From Acholoe squamosa (taxonomy: Eukaryota; Annelida; Polychaeta; Phyllodocida; Polynoidae): 64,000 nucleotides of DNA. The notes beneath the pieces are model-generated. The model was given only the letters and a program-made list of their open reading frames with translations, searched no databases and was not told the DNA's origin. Positions 45,737 through 59,269 of this stretch are shown here, piece by piece. The translations under genes and the position numbers were made by a program. Every line of letters starts with the position of its first letter. The stretch's first letter is position 1. The stretch is from the NCBI GenBank assembly GCA_949317995.1, contig OX439044.1, positions 13,487,141 through 13,551,140 of the forward strand. The letters are read 5' to 3'.

Positions 45737-46352
45737 GTGTAGAGGCAAGGAGAAAGGGGGCTCTGTGCTAAAAGTCAACTTTAAAATTCAGATCACTGGC
45801 TTTTCAGTGATATATTGCAAGAGAAGATACTCCTGTTAGTTTTAGAAGAATGGCTTGCTAAACATAGGTAGGCGTGACCATTTCCTGAATGGCAATTAGC
45901 TCTATGCCTAATTGATCATGAGATACATCTATAATTAGCATAATTTATGCTTATTAGCTAAATTTGCATATTTTTTCATTCTTTTGCCTATAACTTTTGA
46001 TCTATAAATGGTATTTTCGTTCTGTTTTCACCATAGTAAACCTAGTGAAAGATTCGTTGAAATGGGATAATTGATTTTCCTATTTAGAATGAAAATCATG
46101 TTTCCATGGCAACAGACATCAACAAAAACGCCGATTTAGGCCGAAAAAAGTTCTTTTTACGTGCCTAATTTGGAACCTTTCCACCCAAAATAGAACGTTT
46201 TATCTAAAATCATTGAATTCTCCATAAAAAAGTACCCTAAAATAGTTTTAGGCATATTTTTCCTATTCTAGCCCATAGTGGTGCCCCCTGGTGGCTAAAA
46301 CAGGTGCTAAATCCCGCAGGAACCCCCATTTCTGCTTGCTGGCTCACAATTA
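45737..46352. mobile_element. 616-bp insertion private to unit 2
   Basis: Absent from units 1 and 3, where 'gacatcaagcaga' leads directly to 'ttacaatcccacctg'. It contains 'gtgccccctggtggc', 'tttccatggcaac' and AT-rich sequence but no ORF or TIR that I can see. Short flanking similarity (caaatt / caatta) is too weak to call a duplication. It could also be ancestral sequence lost from the other units. Confidence 0.55.
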
Positions 46353-47179
46353 ATTACAATCCCACCTGTTTTTAATGATCCAGAGTTCAATAGTCAAGTC
46401 GACTCAGTAATATTGAGGCATACCTGAAATAGACAAGAAAAATTGATGTCAATGGAGTTTTTTCAAACAAATAACAAACAATACAGTTTCTATTTTTAAC
46501 GCCTTATTAGTCATAGCTTCCACTGCTAGAACACCCATAAGGTAAGGTGCATCCCACATAGGGCACTTGTTTCCTTACACTGGTCTGATGACAGTGGTCC
46601 GGAGGCTTTGGCGACTATAGTTCACATGGACTCCATTCAATCAGAGTTTCTAAGCTCTAACAGCTTATATTTCAAACATCTCTAACAGAGAGATGGGTAG
46701 ACTGGCAGGGTGATGAGCTGCCCTTTCGTGAATGAGGGTGAAAAACAGAGGATGATTGACAGGTCAATTCTTAGATGTGGTCTCTTTTTATAAGCATTAT
46801 CTCCAAAACATATAGACAGGTCGTGAGTCACTTATGTTTGCCCAGTGTTTAGTATGCATTGGAGGCAGGCTGTGAGGAGGAGGCCCAACACTGCAGGGTG
46901 AGTTATTCATACCATGACTCTAAGCAAAAAAACAGCCTCCCAGTCCCATCCATTTATAAATGCCCTTTACAAGGTGGGAGATGCCATGAGGGAAGACTGT
47001 AACAAGGAATATGTATTACTTACACCAGGGGTACTTATATTGGCATTGTATTGGACTGAACAATATCTACCCTGTACTAAAGAAGGCACTCATTTCATAG
47101 GCCACTCTTTTTCTAAATTCCAGGCACAGAAAAGAAATTGCTTTGTTTATTGTGTCCATGCACATAGGCCAAATGCAAG

Positions 47180-47358
47180 GGAGTGAGAAATAGATGTTTA
47201 ACGCCATTTCGACAGCTAAGGTCATATCCATGGCGAGAACTACATTACACAATTTCACAGAGAAATGTGTCAGTGCCCGTGCATATGTGCACCACACACA
47301 TCCTGAGGGGATAGCAAAGAGAAGATATAGACCCTTTTAAGTGGGCTAGGGAAGCCCG
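47180..47358 (+). mobile_element. SINE-like insertion in unit 2
   Basis: Contains 'atagatgtttaacgcca', 'cgacagctaaggtcatat' and 'ccatggcgagaac'. A second copy is at 61282-61452. Flanked by 13-bp near-identical direct repeats AGGCCAAATGCAA and AGGCCGAATGCAG (47166, 47359). The 'gtgagt...tttaacgcc' block resembles a repeat I associate with mollusc genomes; that link is from memory and untested. Confidence 0.55.
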
Positions 47359-47851
47359 AGGCCGAATGCAGTTCCTCCAGGTATCTGTGTTGTAGAAAGC
47401 TGAAATGCTAACAGATAATATTATGTTTGATACAGAGATTCCAGAAAAGAAACAACACTTTTGTAACAACACATTTTAGCCTTCAGACTTGATAGTAAGT
47501 TGAGATAGAGGCTAACAGTCATACTCAGGACAATCAATGCCACCAGCCTCAAGGTTATAGAAGGAGAAGATATTTGTGGGTGCTCTTTATAGACCAGACA
47601 GTAAGTGAAAGTCTTTAGACAGATCGTATTGTTATACTGTGAGTGTTCTTAATGGGGTCTCAAAGGCATGCTTGTAATATTACTTGCTTCCTTTCTTTTG
47701 TGTTTTAGTCCGTTCATTTTCATCAATTAATGGTGCCATTCAGATAGAGCGAAAAGTGAAGTAAATGCTGTATGCATGCCTTTAGAGTAACAGGCCCTGA
47801 TAGGTCACTGAGGAAAATTTTTGCACTTTCGGAGAACAACTGGGATAGACC

Positions 47852-48636
47852 TAGGGATGTCATCGATATTCACTACATCGAAATATCGTCATTATTGGAA
47901 TACTTGATATTGTATCGACATCACTAGCATATCAATACATGATTGTTTTTTTTTTCTTGTTTTGGATCTTTTCTGTATTGAGAGAACCCACTGCATATTT
48001 GGTATCGACTTAAAGCTCGTAGCACCACAAATGCAATGAGCTAGATGATACCTGCATTAATGCTGTTGTTAATGCCGTAAACTGCTATGTAATAATTTTT
48101 CTCCTGTTGAGTCTCATTACAGGTATCTTGGTCAATAACAATGGCCAACAAGGGTTGTGGTAAATATATGATATATCTAATGTAATAACACACATAAAGG
48201 CTCCCTTCTGCATAATTTTAAGGACAAAATAAATGTCCACAAAGCTGATAATTCTCCTTTTTCGTGGCCTCATTGTACTACCCTACACTACTTGATGCCC
48301 AGTGTAATCGAGGAACAGGTATTATTTGGTTTAGAATACATATTTGGGCTTGGCAGGTGAGGGGGGGGGGCTCAGCCTTTTGAGTACATTTGTGTAGATG
48401 CTGCAACATGTAAGGGTGATGGGTCAAATTTTCGGGGAAAGACTACCATATATATGTGATGCATAAGAATTCTAGTGAATGTAAGAACTGGCTTAACCCT
48501 TCCCCCTGGCTGTTTTGGGGCACTTTTTTTCTACTGAATTACAGAGCGAATCCATGGTATCATATATATCGGAAAAATCAAGAAAAAAATCGTGATAATC
48601 GGAATCGGCCAAAACGGGATGTCAATGACATCCCTA
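47852..48636. mobile_element. hAT-like non-autonomous element, unit 2
   Basis: Same ends and flanks (GATAGACC / GATAAACC) as in unit 1; 785 bp with small internal deletions, including loss of about 20 bp near 48490. Present in all units at the same place, so it was inserted before the tandem amplification. Confidence 0.8.
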
Positions 48637-49673
48637 GATAAACCCAACTGATTTTGGTCAATTCCAGGGTGCTGAATTTAGAAATCGTAACAGAATTGCT
48701 GGATTTAGTCCTCAGGAGCTATTTGATGCATGAAATGTGATAAAGCAACCAATACAAGTGAAAAATTTGTCAGGAAACTTGTGTTTTTTTTCATCATTAC
48801 ATTGATGTATTCTGGATGATACATGTCTTCAACATTAAAATTATAAAGTAACATAGTTCAATTTTTTTTAATTTTTCAAATTCTGGTCAAATATATTCTA
48901 CACAATGTGATGACACAATACTTAGTCATTTGTAAACCAGTTATAACTATCTTTAGCTTGTATACATGCATAGAAAGGAGATCCCTTGGACCTTGCCATA
49001 GGCATTTTACAGCGTATTCCCAATGGATGGATATTTTATGTGCACTCCAAAAGTAAAAGGTTGGGTATAAATCTGACAATTCCTTATTAACTTAATTATA
49101 AGGAAGGAGAGCAAATAAAGAAGGTACCATAGGAAGTTTGATCTATGTGAACATCCTGGTTCATTTTTGAGAAAATTGATTTTTTGGCCCCAACCATCAG
49201 ACTATGCCACTTTAATTTCAGAAAATGAGGTATATAGTCAATATGAACCTATTCATTTGCTATAGAATAATGATTTTCAACTTAAGATTATTGGATAGCT
49301 GTTTGATAAGAACATCACACACTTTATGATATATACTATTATTTTCCTGTTGTGTTTCTCCTACTTTGACATGCTATGTGATCATCGTAACATTATTGTG
49401 TTATTAGATAAGAAAATGTGTTCTTTCCTGTGCATTACTCAGTAGAATTACATAGATGCAGATACATTGAGAGAACCTGAATAAGATATGTCTCTTTTAA
49501 ATTGGAAAGCGTTATTTTATAGGGAATGAATAGGTTCATAGTGATTATGTACCACATTTCCCAGCAATGGTTGCACCCATGTGACATCTCACTACCTGCC
49601 TATATGACTACATCTAGGCAGTGTCTGGCAACGAGACTGTTCAGTTCTGTATAGACCTCAGCCATCTGTCCAA

Positions 49674-50705
49674 TACAAACTGTATATTTGCCTGAGCAGC
49701 TCCATTCAACAGGAGTGGCTCAATAGCAGTCAGTCATGCAGTCACAATTCACTCCATCTTGAGGAGCTCTCTGTCAGTTTTTTGTTCACAGGGACCTGTT
49801 TTGCAAAGGGGGATAGCACCCATAATCTTTCTGACTACGTGTTTTCTATCTACCAGGGATGTTATACATTGACATTTAGGCCCTGGGTTTTCAATGAGCG
49901 CTGGTCTTCTGCTGCACAGCTATGGATGTCATAAAATATAATGTCAAGGGACTTTCAGCCAGCTCTTGGACCACCTTATTCACAACACTTTAAAGCACTA
50001 AAAAGCAAACCTGAATAAGTCTTGCAAAATGACAAGGGGGTAATGACCCCTTAAAATCTATAACCACTGGGGAGCTTATTTATGGTGATATGGAATGGGT
50101 CAGAACTAAAAACAGACCCCTGTTGCATCATTTATTAACAGTCCATGTTTGCCCAACTCCCCTTCCAATGTGACATGCATATCTTCCCTCTTCAAATAGA
50201 TTTTATTTCCTGCAGTGTCGCAAACAATACTACTCCTGGCAGCAGTCACCGATTCTCAACTCCCTCTCTATTTCCCAAAGCCACTCATTTCAAGTCAGCA
50301 AGCCCAGCCCATTAACTCTGAACAAGTCAGCTGCTTCCACCTCGCTCCAGCAATGCTGGTTTGCCATCCAAAGGAGGATATTACGCTCTTGTTTTTTGAG
50401 ACACTGAGATATGGATCAAAATGGAAATGAACCTTTTGTTAGAATGGCTAAGAGTGCACATTGATAGGCCAAGGCAAGTAGGACTGTTGAACAAGACTGT
50501 TTCTTGCAATGAATTAGTGAAGCAATATTGATCATGTATTTTTCTGAATATTCACAGTAACATGAAATGATTTCTCCCTCTTCTTTGAGTGATGGTTCTC
50601 CTTCCCTGGGTTTATAATGTTTGATCTACTTATTGTGGCTGCATGACTGACTGCTATTTAGCAACTCCAGTTGAATGGAGCTGCTCATGCATATTTGCAG
50701 TTTGC
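49674..50705. repeat. long inverted-repeat pair (foldback), unit 2
   Basis: Arms 49674-49745 and 50635-50705, same as unit 1. Both arms intact. Confidence 0.75.
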
Positions 50706-53700
50706 TTTGGATGGAGGGCTGAGACACGGGACCTTGCAGCCTGCCAGACTACCACTGTCTACATGCAGTCAGATGTGGAGATTCCTGTCTTATGTGTCTA
50801 TGTTGACCTGCAAATTCTTAAGACTTGCTTGGAGTAGTGAAACAACCAGTTCTTGTTTCTCCAGTATCCTACCAGGAGGTTACTTTAGTTACTAAAGTGA
50901 ATTAGTGTGTGGAACTATGGCCATTGGGGAACCATCAGGTAGTGGACTGGACCAATTCCCATAAATAACATGCTTCTCAGTACCCATTTTGAAAGTGATC
51001 TATCATCCCCTAAGTGATCACTCAAGCAGTTTATTTCTGAGTCAACCTTTTAAGGCTGTAACATGTGTTGATTCAGAAGGAAAGCATTTAGCTAGTTTCA
51101 TAGCTATTTTCACAATGCAAGATATGCTTGTTCTAGAGAACATGAGTACTTACCCAATAGTGTGACCATGACAGGTTCTATACATTCCTGTAATATACCA
51201 ACTATTTGTAATTCCCTATTCTGCTATGACCACATCAGTTTAGGTTCAACAGTAAAGCTATATCAGATGGGTGAAAGCTCCCTTTGGACCTATAACAGCA
51301 TTATTACTCACCATTTACTTTCAGTACTTAGCTGGCTATAATCACCTGCAATATATTGGTCATACATTTCCATAAGACACATAGCAAGAAAATCTGTTTT
51401 AGCCCCACTTTAGTTGGGGTCAGTGGACCCCAGAATACAACATGGTATGAATTTCTTGGAACCAACCCTTAATCTATGAGAGATGAACTGATAATTTACA
51501 CATTAAGTCCTGATTTGGCGGGCAAGACCTTCAAGCCCATTTCCCCAGACTATGTCAGCCGGCAGGATGCCATCAGACAAGATAGTCCTCTAGTCATCTT
51601 GTTCACATCAGCTGATAAACCCTTGACATGGCAGAATGGTATCATTGGGATGGACAGATTGCAGGGTGCAGCAGGGGCATCATGTGGACAACTTTATTGT
51701 CTCGCATAACTGCCCAAGTGCTTAAGGATTCCTAGCCCTTAAACAAAAGAGATATATATTCAAGGTCTATTTAGAGCTTAAGAGAAATCCCAATTCCCCC
51801 TTACATATTGGCACAAATACAGGACTGGTGCACTCTAAACCCTGAGGGTTAAGCACAGTGATATGGTACCTGTCCTCCAACATGGTGGATGAATCAGAGG
51901 TCATGTCTATCACTGACAGTGCCATGACCCACTGACAGTTGGCCCATGGCAGGCTAGGCAGGGTGATCCGGTAAAAGATTGTTCATGAAGATAATGAGCT
52001 GTTTTTTATATCACTAGAGTTCAAGTGAGATTTCTTGAAATATAAAGCCTGGATATGTCATTTTTTACTGATTTATATAGAGACATGTTGCTAATAGTTA
52101 ATCTTGTTTAGAAAAGAAATATGAGGAATATTACTATATTCATGAAAGTGAAATGAATATGAGGAAGATGTGGGCATATGATGATTAACTAAGAGTTAAC
52201 AAGCCCCATTGGAAGTGGACAGCAGCTGGGTTCTCAGGGAGGGGGGTAGACTCTGGTACAGAGGGGCAGAAACCACTGGCCTCGGCATTGACTGACCATC
52301 AATACAAGGCATGACCTTGAGTACAAAAAGTCTCCAGGCCAGCCCTCCCCAAAGCCTGGGTGGGGGGGTGGGGGTCGCATGACTGTTAAACTGAAGCACA
52401 GCCAAAAATCTCCTTGAAGAGCTGCTAATGCATTAATGCAATAACCCCTAGGTGCCCAAGCACGCTTTGAAGCACGGTTTTAGGCTTAAATGGGGCTTAA
52501 TTACATGTACTTTGAAGGAAATCATCATCCAGATACTTCTACTGGTCCAATCTGAAAGGTAGAACCTCTATAGAACCACCATGACCTCCCAAACACAATA
52601 CAACCATCCATTTTGCTCTATCCCCATTATACCAAAAACAGGGAGTCAAAACTTGAAAATGAGCTGTCATATTATGTTATTCATTAGAGGGTCACCCTCT
52701 ACTGGGCTGAGACCAGACATGAAACCAATATTATGCTAGATAATATACATCCAATGTCCCAAACTCCCATTAGATTCTAAAAGAAAAAGTTCTTATCCAT
52801 AGAGATAATACATGTTTTGGTACTAGCACATTATGTCTCCTGAGTGGTAGTACACATACATGCAGAATTAGCTTTGAATCAGGCCTCAGAATTGCAAATA
52901 TTTTGTATGGGGGGAGGCTATATATTACACAAGAGAGACCAACTATGGTTACCAAACCTGACCAATAAATTCCATGTCCTTAACTGAAAGTCCTCACTGA
53001 GTTATGAGCATCCAGGAAATGTAATACCGAGTCAATATCAAAAGAGAAGATCAAAATAACACATGGGCTTATAAACTAAGTGATATAATTGTGAAATAAT
53101 GTAAAATCTTCAAATAATTCTGGGCACCAAAAAGTTAAAGTAACTCACCAGGACTCCATTTTTAATGCTGGCACTATTAATGATGATACACCCTAAAGGT
53201 CGGCATGATGCTCAAATGAAGTGCTGGTATTCAAATCTGCTCACCAGCACTTTTATGGTGTGCCATATAGGAATGATGCACTCCTGCATTAGCAGTACTT
53301 AATGATCTAACATGGTACACCACACGGAATGCTCTTTTTCTATAGGAGTTCCTACAATTACTGATGTTCTAAGGAAGTGCTATCAAGGAATTGCAATAAT
53401 TCATTTCTACTTTTTCCCACAATAGATGACATCAAGCAGAAGAACTAATTACAAGCCCACCTGTTTTTAATGATCCAGAGTTCAATAGTCAAGTCGACTC
53501 AGTAGTGATGCATACCTGAAATAGACAAGAAAAATTGATGTCAATGGAGTTTTTTCAAACAAATAACAAACAATACAGTTTGTATTTTTAACGCCTTATT
53601 AGTCATAGCTTCCACTGCTAGAACACCCATAAGGTACATCCCACATAGGGCACTTGTTTCCTTACACTGGTCTGATGAGAGCGGTCCTGAGGCTTTGGCG

Positions 53701-54903
53701 ACTATAGTTCACATGGACTGCATTCAATCAGAGTTTTTAAGCTCTAACAGTTTATATTTCAAACATCTCTAACAGAGAGATGGGTAGACTGGCAGGGTGA
53801 TGAGCTGCCCTCTCGTGAATGAGGGTGAAAACAGAGAATGATTGACAGGTCAATTCTTAGATGTGGTCTCTTTTTATAAGCATTATGTCCAAAACATATA
53901 GGCAGGTCGTGAGTCACTTATGTTTGCCCAGTGTTTAGTATGCATTGGAGGCAGGCTGTAAGGAGGAGGCCCAACACTGCAGGGTGAGTTATTCATACCA
54001 TGACTCTAAGCAAAAAACAGCTTCCCAGTCCCATCCATTTATAAATGCCCTTTACAAGGTGGGAGATGCCATGAGGGAAGACTGTAAAAAAGGAATATGT
54101 ATTACTTACACCAGGGGTACTTGTATTGGCATTGTATTGGACAGAACAATATCTACCCTGTACTAAAGAGGGCACTCATTTCATAGGCCACTCTTTTTCT
54201 AAATTCCAGGCACAGAAAAGAAATTGCTTTGTTCATTGTGTTCTTCTGTTGATGCATCCATGTACATAAAATTATACATATAACACATCAAAATGTCATA
54301 GGTTTTGTCTATACTGGAGCTCCATATGTCTAATATAAAAGCTCCATATACTTTTTAAATCCCCATGGAATTATCCGTTCTCATATTTCAAGGCCGAATG
54401 CAGTTCCTCCAAGTTTCTGTCTCAATGTTATCTGTTAGCTGAAATGCTAACAGATAACATTGTGTTTGATACAGAGATTCCAGAAAAGAAAAAAAAACAC
54501 TTTTGTAGCAACACATTTTAGCCTTCAGACTTGATAGTAAGTTGAGATAGAGGCTAACAGTCATACTTAGGACAATCAATGCCACCAGCCTCAAGGTTAT
54601 AGAAGGAGTTGTAAGATATTTGTGGGTGCTCTTTATAGACCAGACAGTAAGTGAAAGCCTTTAGACGTATTGTTATACTGTGAGTGTTCTTAATGCGGTC
54701 TCAAAGGCATGCTTGAAATATTACTTGCTTCCTTTCTTTTGTGTTTTAATCTATTCATTCCCAGCAATTAATGGAAGTGACTGATGTCATTCAGATAGAG
54801 CGAAAAAGTGAAGTAAATGCTGTATGCATGCCTTCAGAGTAACAGGCCCTGATAGGTCACTGAGGAACATTTTTGCACCTTCGGAGAACAACTCGGATAA
54901 ACC

Positions 54904-55712
54904 TAGGGATGTCATCGATATTCAAAACATTGAGGTATAGTCATTATTGGAATACTTGATAATTGTATCGACATCACTAGCATATCAATACATGATTGTT
55001 TTTTTCTTGTTTTGGATCTTTTTCTGTATTGAGAGAACCCACTGCATATTTGGTATCGAATTAAAGCTTGTAGCACCACAAATGCAATGAGCTTGATGAT
55101 ACCTGCATCAATGCTGTTGTTGATGCCGTAAACTGTTATGTAATATTTTTTCTCCTGTCGAGTCTCATTACAGGTATCTTGGTCAATAACAATGGCCAAC
55201 AAGGGTTGTGGTAAATGTATGATATATCTAATGTAATAACACACATAAAGGCTCCCTTCTGCATAATTTTAAGGACAAAATAAATGTCCACAAAGCTGAT
55301 AATTCTCCTTTTTCGTGGCCTCATTGTACTACCCTACACTACTTGATGCCCAGTGTAATCGAGGAACAGGTATTATTTGGTTTAGATTATATATTTGGGC
55401 TTGGCAGGTGGGGGGGGGCTCAGCCTTTTGAGTACATTTGTGTAGATGCTGCAACATGTAAGGGTGATGGGTCAAATTTTCGGGGAAAAAATAACATATA
55501 TATGTGATGCATAAGGAATCTAGTGAACCTAAGAACTGGCTTAACCCTTCCCCCTTCCATCCCACATGTAGGGCTGTTTTGGGGCACTTTTTTCTACTGA
55601 ATTACAGAGCGAATCTATGGTATCATATATATCAACAAAAGTCGGGAAAATCAAGACAAAAAAAATCGTGATAATCGGAATCGGCCAAAACAGGATGTCA
55701 ATGACATCCCTA
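54904..55712. mobile_element. hAT-like non-autonomous element, unit 3
   Basis: Ends TAGGGATGTCATCGATA / ...TGACATCCCTA. Flanks GATAAACC (54896-54903) and TATAAACC (55713-55720). 809 bp. The left flank supports GATAAACC as the original 8-bp target. Confidence 0.8.
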
Positions 55713-56324
55713 TATAAACCCAACTGATTTTGGTCAATTCCAGGGTGCTGAATTTAGAAATTATAACAGAATTTCTGGATTTAGTCCTCAGGAGCTATTT
55801 GATGCATGAAACGTGATAAAGCAACCAATACAAGTGAAAAATTTGTCAGGAAACTTGTGGTTTTTTTTTTCATCATTAGATTGATGTATTCTGGATGATA
55901 CATCTCTTCAACATTAAAATTATAAAGTAACATAGTTCAATTTTTTTAATTTTTCAAATGCTGGTCAAATATATTCTACACAATGTAAACCAGTTATAAC
56001 TATCTTTAAGTCATTTGTAAACCAGTTATAACTATCTTTAGCTTGTATACATGCATAGAAAGGAGATCTCTTAGACCTTGCCATAGGCATTTTACAGCGT
56101 ATTCCCAATGGATGGATTTTTGATGTGCACTCCAAAAGTAGAAGGTTGGGTATAAATCTGACAATTCCTTGCAATATGAACTTAATTATAAGGAAGGAGA
56201 GCAAATAAAGAAGGTACCATAGACAATTTGATCTATGTGAACATCCTGGTTCATTTTTGAGAAAATTGATTTTTTGGCCCCAACCATCAGACTATGCCAC
56301 TTTAATTTCAGAAAATGTGGTATA

Positions 56325-56396
56325 TGTGGATCAACGCGGTAAAAGGTACGCCCGGGAGGGGGTGCGTAGGCGTACCTTTTACCATGTTGATCCACA
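56325..56396. mobile_element. 72-bp palindromic element with TA duplication
   Basis: Arms TGTGGATCAACGCGGTAAAA.. and ..TTTTACCATGTTGATCCACA, plus GGTACGCC/GGCGTACC, around a 16-nt centre. Units 1 and 2 have the empty site 'ggtatatagtcaa' at the equivalent position, so the insertion is 72 bp plus one duplicated TA. It is thus a complete, very small transposed element. Confidence 0.85.
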
Positions 56397-57731
56397 TATA
56401 GTCAATATGAACCTATTCATTGGCTATAGAATAATGATTTTCAACTTATTGTGTTATTAGATAAGAAAATGTGTTCTTTCCTGTGCATTATTCAGTAGAA
56501 TTATATAGATGCAGATACATTGACAGAACCTGAATAAGATATGTCTCTTTTAAGTTGGAAAGCGTTATTTTATAGGGAATGAATAGGTTCATAGTGATTA
56601 TGTACCACATTTCCCAGCAATGGTTGCACTCATGTGACATCTCACTACCTGCCTATATGACTACATCTAGGCAGTGTCTGGCAAGGAGACTGTTCAGTTC
56701 TGTATAGACCTCAGCCATCTGTCCAATACAAACTGTATATTTGCCTGAGCAGCTCCATTCAACAGGAGTGGCTCAATAGCAGTCAGTCATGCAGTCACAA
56801 TTCACTCCATCTTGAGGAGCTCTCTGTCAGCTTTTTGTTCACAGGGACCTGTTTTGCAAAGGGGGATAGCACCCATAATCTTTCTGACTACGTGTTTTCT
56901 ATCTACCAGGGATGTTATACATTGACATTTAGACCCTGGGTTTTCAATGAGCGCTGGTCTTGTGCTGCACAGCTATGGGTGTCATAAAATATAATGTCAA
57001 GGGACTTTCAGCCAGCTCTTGGACCGCCTTATTCACTAAAAAGCAAACCTGAATAAGTCTTGCAAAATGACAAGGGGGTAATGACCCCTTCAAATCTATA
57101 ACCACTGGGGCGCTTATTTATGATGATATGGAATAGGTCAGAACTAAAAACAGACCCCTGTTGCATCATTTATTAACAGTCCATGTTTGCCCAACTCCCC
57201 TTCCAATGTGGCATGCATATCTTCCCTCTTCAAATAGATTTTATTTCCTGCAGTGTCGCAAACAATACTACTCCTGGCAGCAGTCACCGATTCTCAACTC
57301 CCTCTCTATTTCCCAAAGCCACTCATTTTAAGTCAGCAAGCCCAGCCCATTAACTCTGAACAAGTCCGCTGCTTCCACCTCGCTCCAGCAATGCTGGTTT
57401 GCCATCCAAAGGAGGATATTACGCTCTTGTTTTTTGGGACACTGAGATATGGATCAAAATGGAAATGAAGTTTTTCTTAGAATGGCTAAGAGTGCACATT
57501 GAAAGGCCAAGGCAAGTAGGACTGTTGAACAAGACTGTTTCTTGCAATGAATTAGTGAAGCAATATTGATCATGTATTTTTCCGAATATTCACAGTAACA
57601 TGAAATGATTTCTCCATCTTCTTTGCCCAACTCCCAGTGGACCCCAAAATACAACATGGTATGAATTTCTTGGAACCAACCCTTAATCTAGGAGAGATGA
57701 ACTGATAATTTACACATTAAGTCCGGATTTG

Positions 57732-58163
57732 GGACATATTGAACATTTGGCATAGTAACACTAAGCATTCTTTTCAAATAGAAAGGATTTTAGGGGATGT
57801 CACCTGCATTATCAACCGATGAAGTGCCACCCTCATACATGCTTGAAAATGAAACTGGTGAGGATGGTGACCCTCGGACATAAAACCTAACACTTAGCAA
57901 AAAGTCTATGTTTTTAGAGATTCATCAATAGTGATCCCTACAGCATGGTGAGGAATGTTGTTATTTTTATGAAAAGCTCATATATGGTGGCGAGTAGATA
58001 TGAAATATTTATAATTTCGATGTACTTTAGCATCCGAATTTTGATTACAGCTGGCTTGATTGATATTAAAGGCTGCCTTTGAATCAGTACATTGTAGAGC
58101 CAGCTCTACACATATACTAACTGGTATACAGAAAGATATCCTCAGTGAAGGCACCTTGGTATA
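57732..58163. other. no recognisable feature
   Basis: AT-rich sequence between the tandem units and the next element. Nothing supported. Confidence 0.4.
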
Positions 58164-58450
58164 AGGGAGTGATCATTTTGAAACAACAGGGAGGGGCTGG
58201 TGGGTTTGAAGGGGGGGTCAGAATTTTTTCAACCCCTCTGATGGGGGGGTCAAAATAATTTCACCGTTTTTCAGTGGAAAACCCCGCACATTACTATAGG
58301 GTAAAAGGGCACGTTCACACGCGATTTGCGGCCCTTATGGCGCGGGTCAAAAAAATTTTACCCCATCAAGAGGGGGGTCGGAATTTTTTACGCATGTCCA
58401 CGCGCAAACCCACCAGCCCCCCCCTGTTGTTAAAACATGTTCACTCTCTA
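58164..58450. mobile_element. C/G-rich-arm TIR element, copy 2
   Basis: Left end GGGAGTGATCATTTTGAAAC followed by AACAGGGAGGGGCTGGTGGG. The right end is its inverted copy (CCCACCAGCC...CTGTTGTTAAAACATGTTCA). Arms of about 45 bp. Internal blocks of 'gatgggggggtcaaaat' recur in both orientations. Related to 25285-25559. Confidence 0.7.
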
Positions 58451-59269
58451 ATGTAATGGTTTTCACATTGGCTTTATTATTGTGATACTTAGGATTGAGA
58501 CTTTGTTATATACTAATAGCAATGGCCCCTAGAAACACCAATCGCAAATGTTGGTCGATTGTTACTCCTGCCCTGTTTTGGGCACAGGTAAACATTCAAA
58601 ACCTTTATTCATTCAAACATTGTAAAACATTAAATAAATACAGAACTATAATTCCAACCCTTTGGGGGATGCCCGCCTCCAGTAAGAAAGAATTCATGAA
58701 CAAAATCTAAATGTATTTGGTGTATAACCGTCACTTGATAGACTACGCAATTATTTTTGAAAGATGTAATATACATGCTGCCTGCGGATAATCGACTTGT
58801 GCAAATCATGGTGATACATACAGCCCCTAAGAGGCTTTATTTATGTCTTTAGTAATATCGTAATGATCTACACCCAAAATGATGCCTGCCTGATGTAACT
58901 TTGTACAACCTGATTGAGCGCTACACTATTTCTTTCCTGTTGCCATGTTTTGGCCGATCTGAAAAACGTACATGTATGATTTCTGCCAATAAACTTGTTA
59001 AAACTCAAACTCATATTGGTGGATTGATGATAATGTATGCCATGGTTGTTTAGTTCTGACTATGTATGGTGATCAACAGATCACCATAATACCCTACAAA
59101 TAAGGTGCACCCCAACTGAGGCTCTTTCTCCAAATCTTAGGCTTGATTTTCCATGTGCCTCTCACTGGGCTCCATGTCACATGTTTATTTAAAGTAAAGG
59201 TCCTTGTCACTTCATTGATTTTAAGGGTCTTAAACCATGCTGTTTTATGTCCAAGGTTGTGCTCCAAAA
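58451..59269. other. no recognisable feature
   Basis: Short ORFs only (71 codons at 58495), with no domain. Nothing else supported. Confidence 0.4.

Larger units (their letters stand above)
43901..51519 (+). repeat. large tandem repeat, unit 2 (7.6 kb)
   Basis: Same order as unit 1. Differences: a single 18-bp motif; loss of about 75 bp near 44413; an extra 616 bp at 45737-46352; and 179 bp of SINE-like sequence at 47180-47358 replacing about 125 bp. Otherwise collinear through to 51519. Confidence 0.9.
51520..57731 (+). repeat. large tandem repeat, unit 3 (6.2 kb)
   Basis: Collinear with units 1 and 2 but shortened. About 830 bp are missing at about 57626 ('cttctttg' joined to 'cccaactcccagtggacccc'), and about 75 bp near 56450 are lost. 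It carries a 72-bp palindrome at 56325-56396 not found in the others. Similarity stops at 57731 ('gtccggatttg'). Confidence 0.88.
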
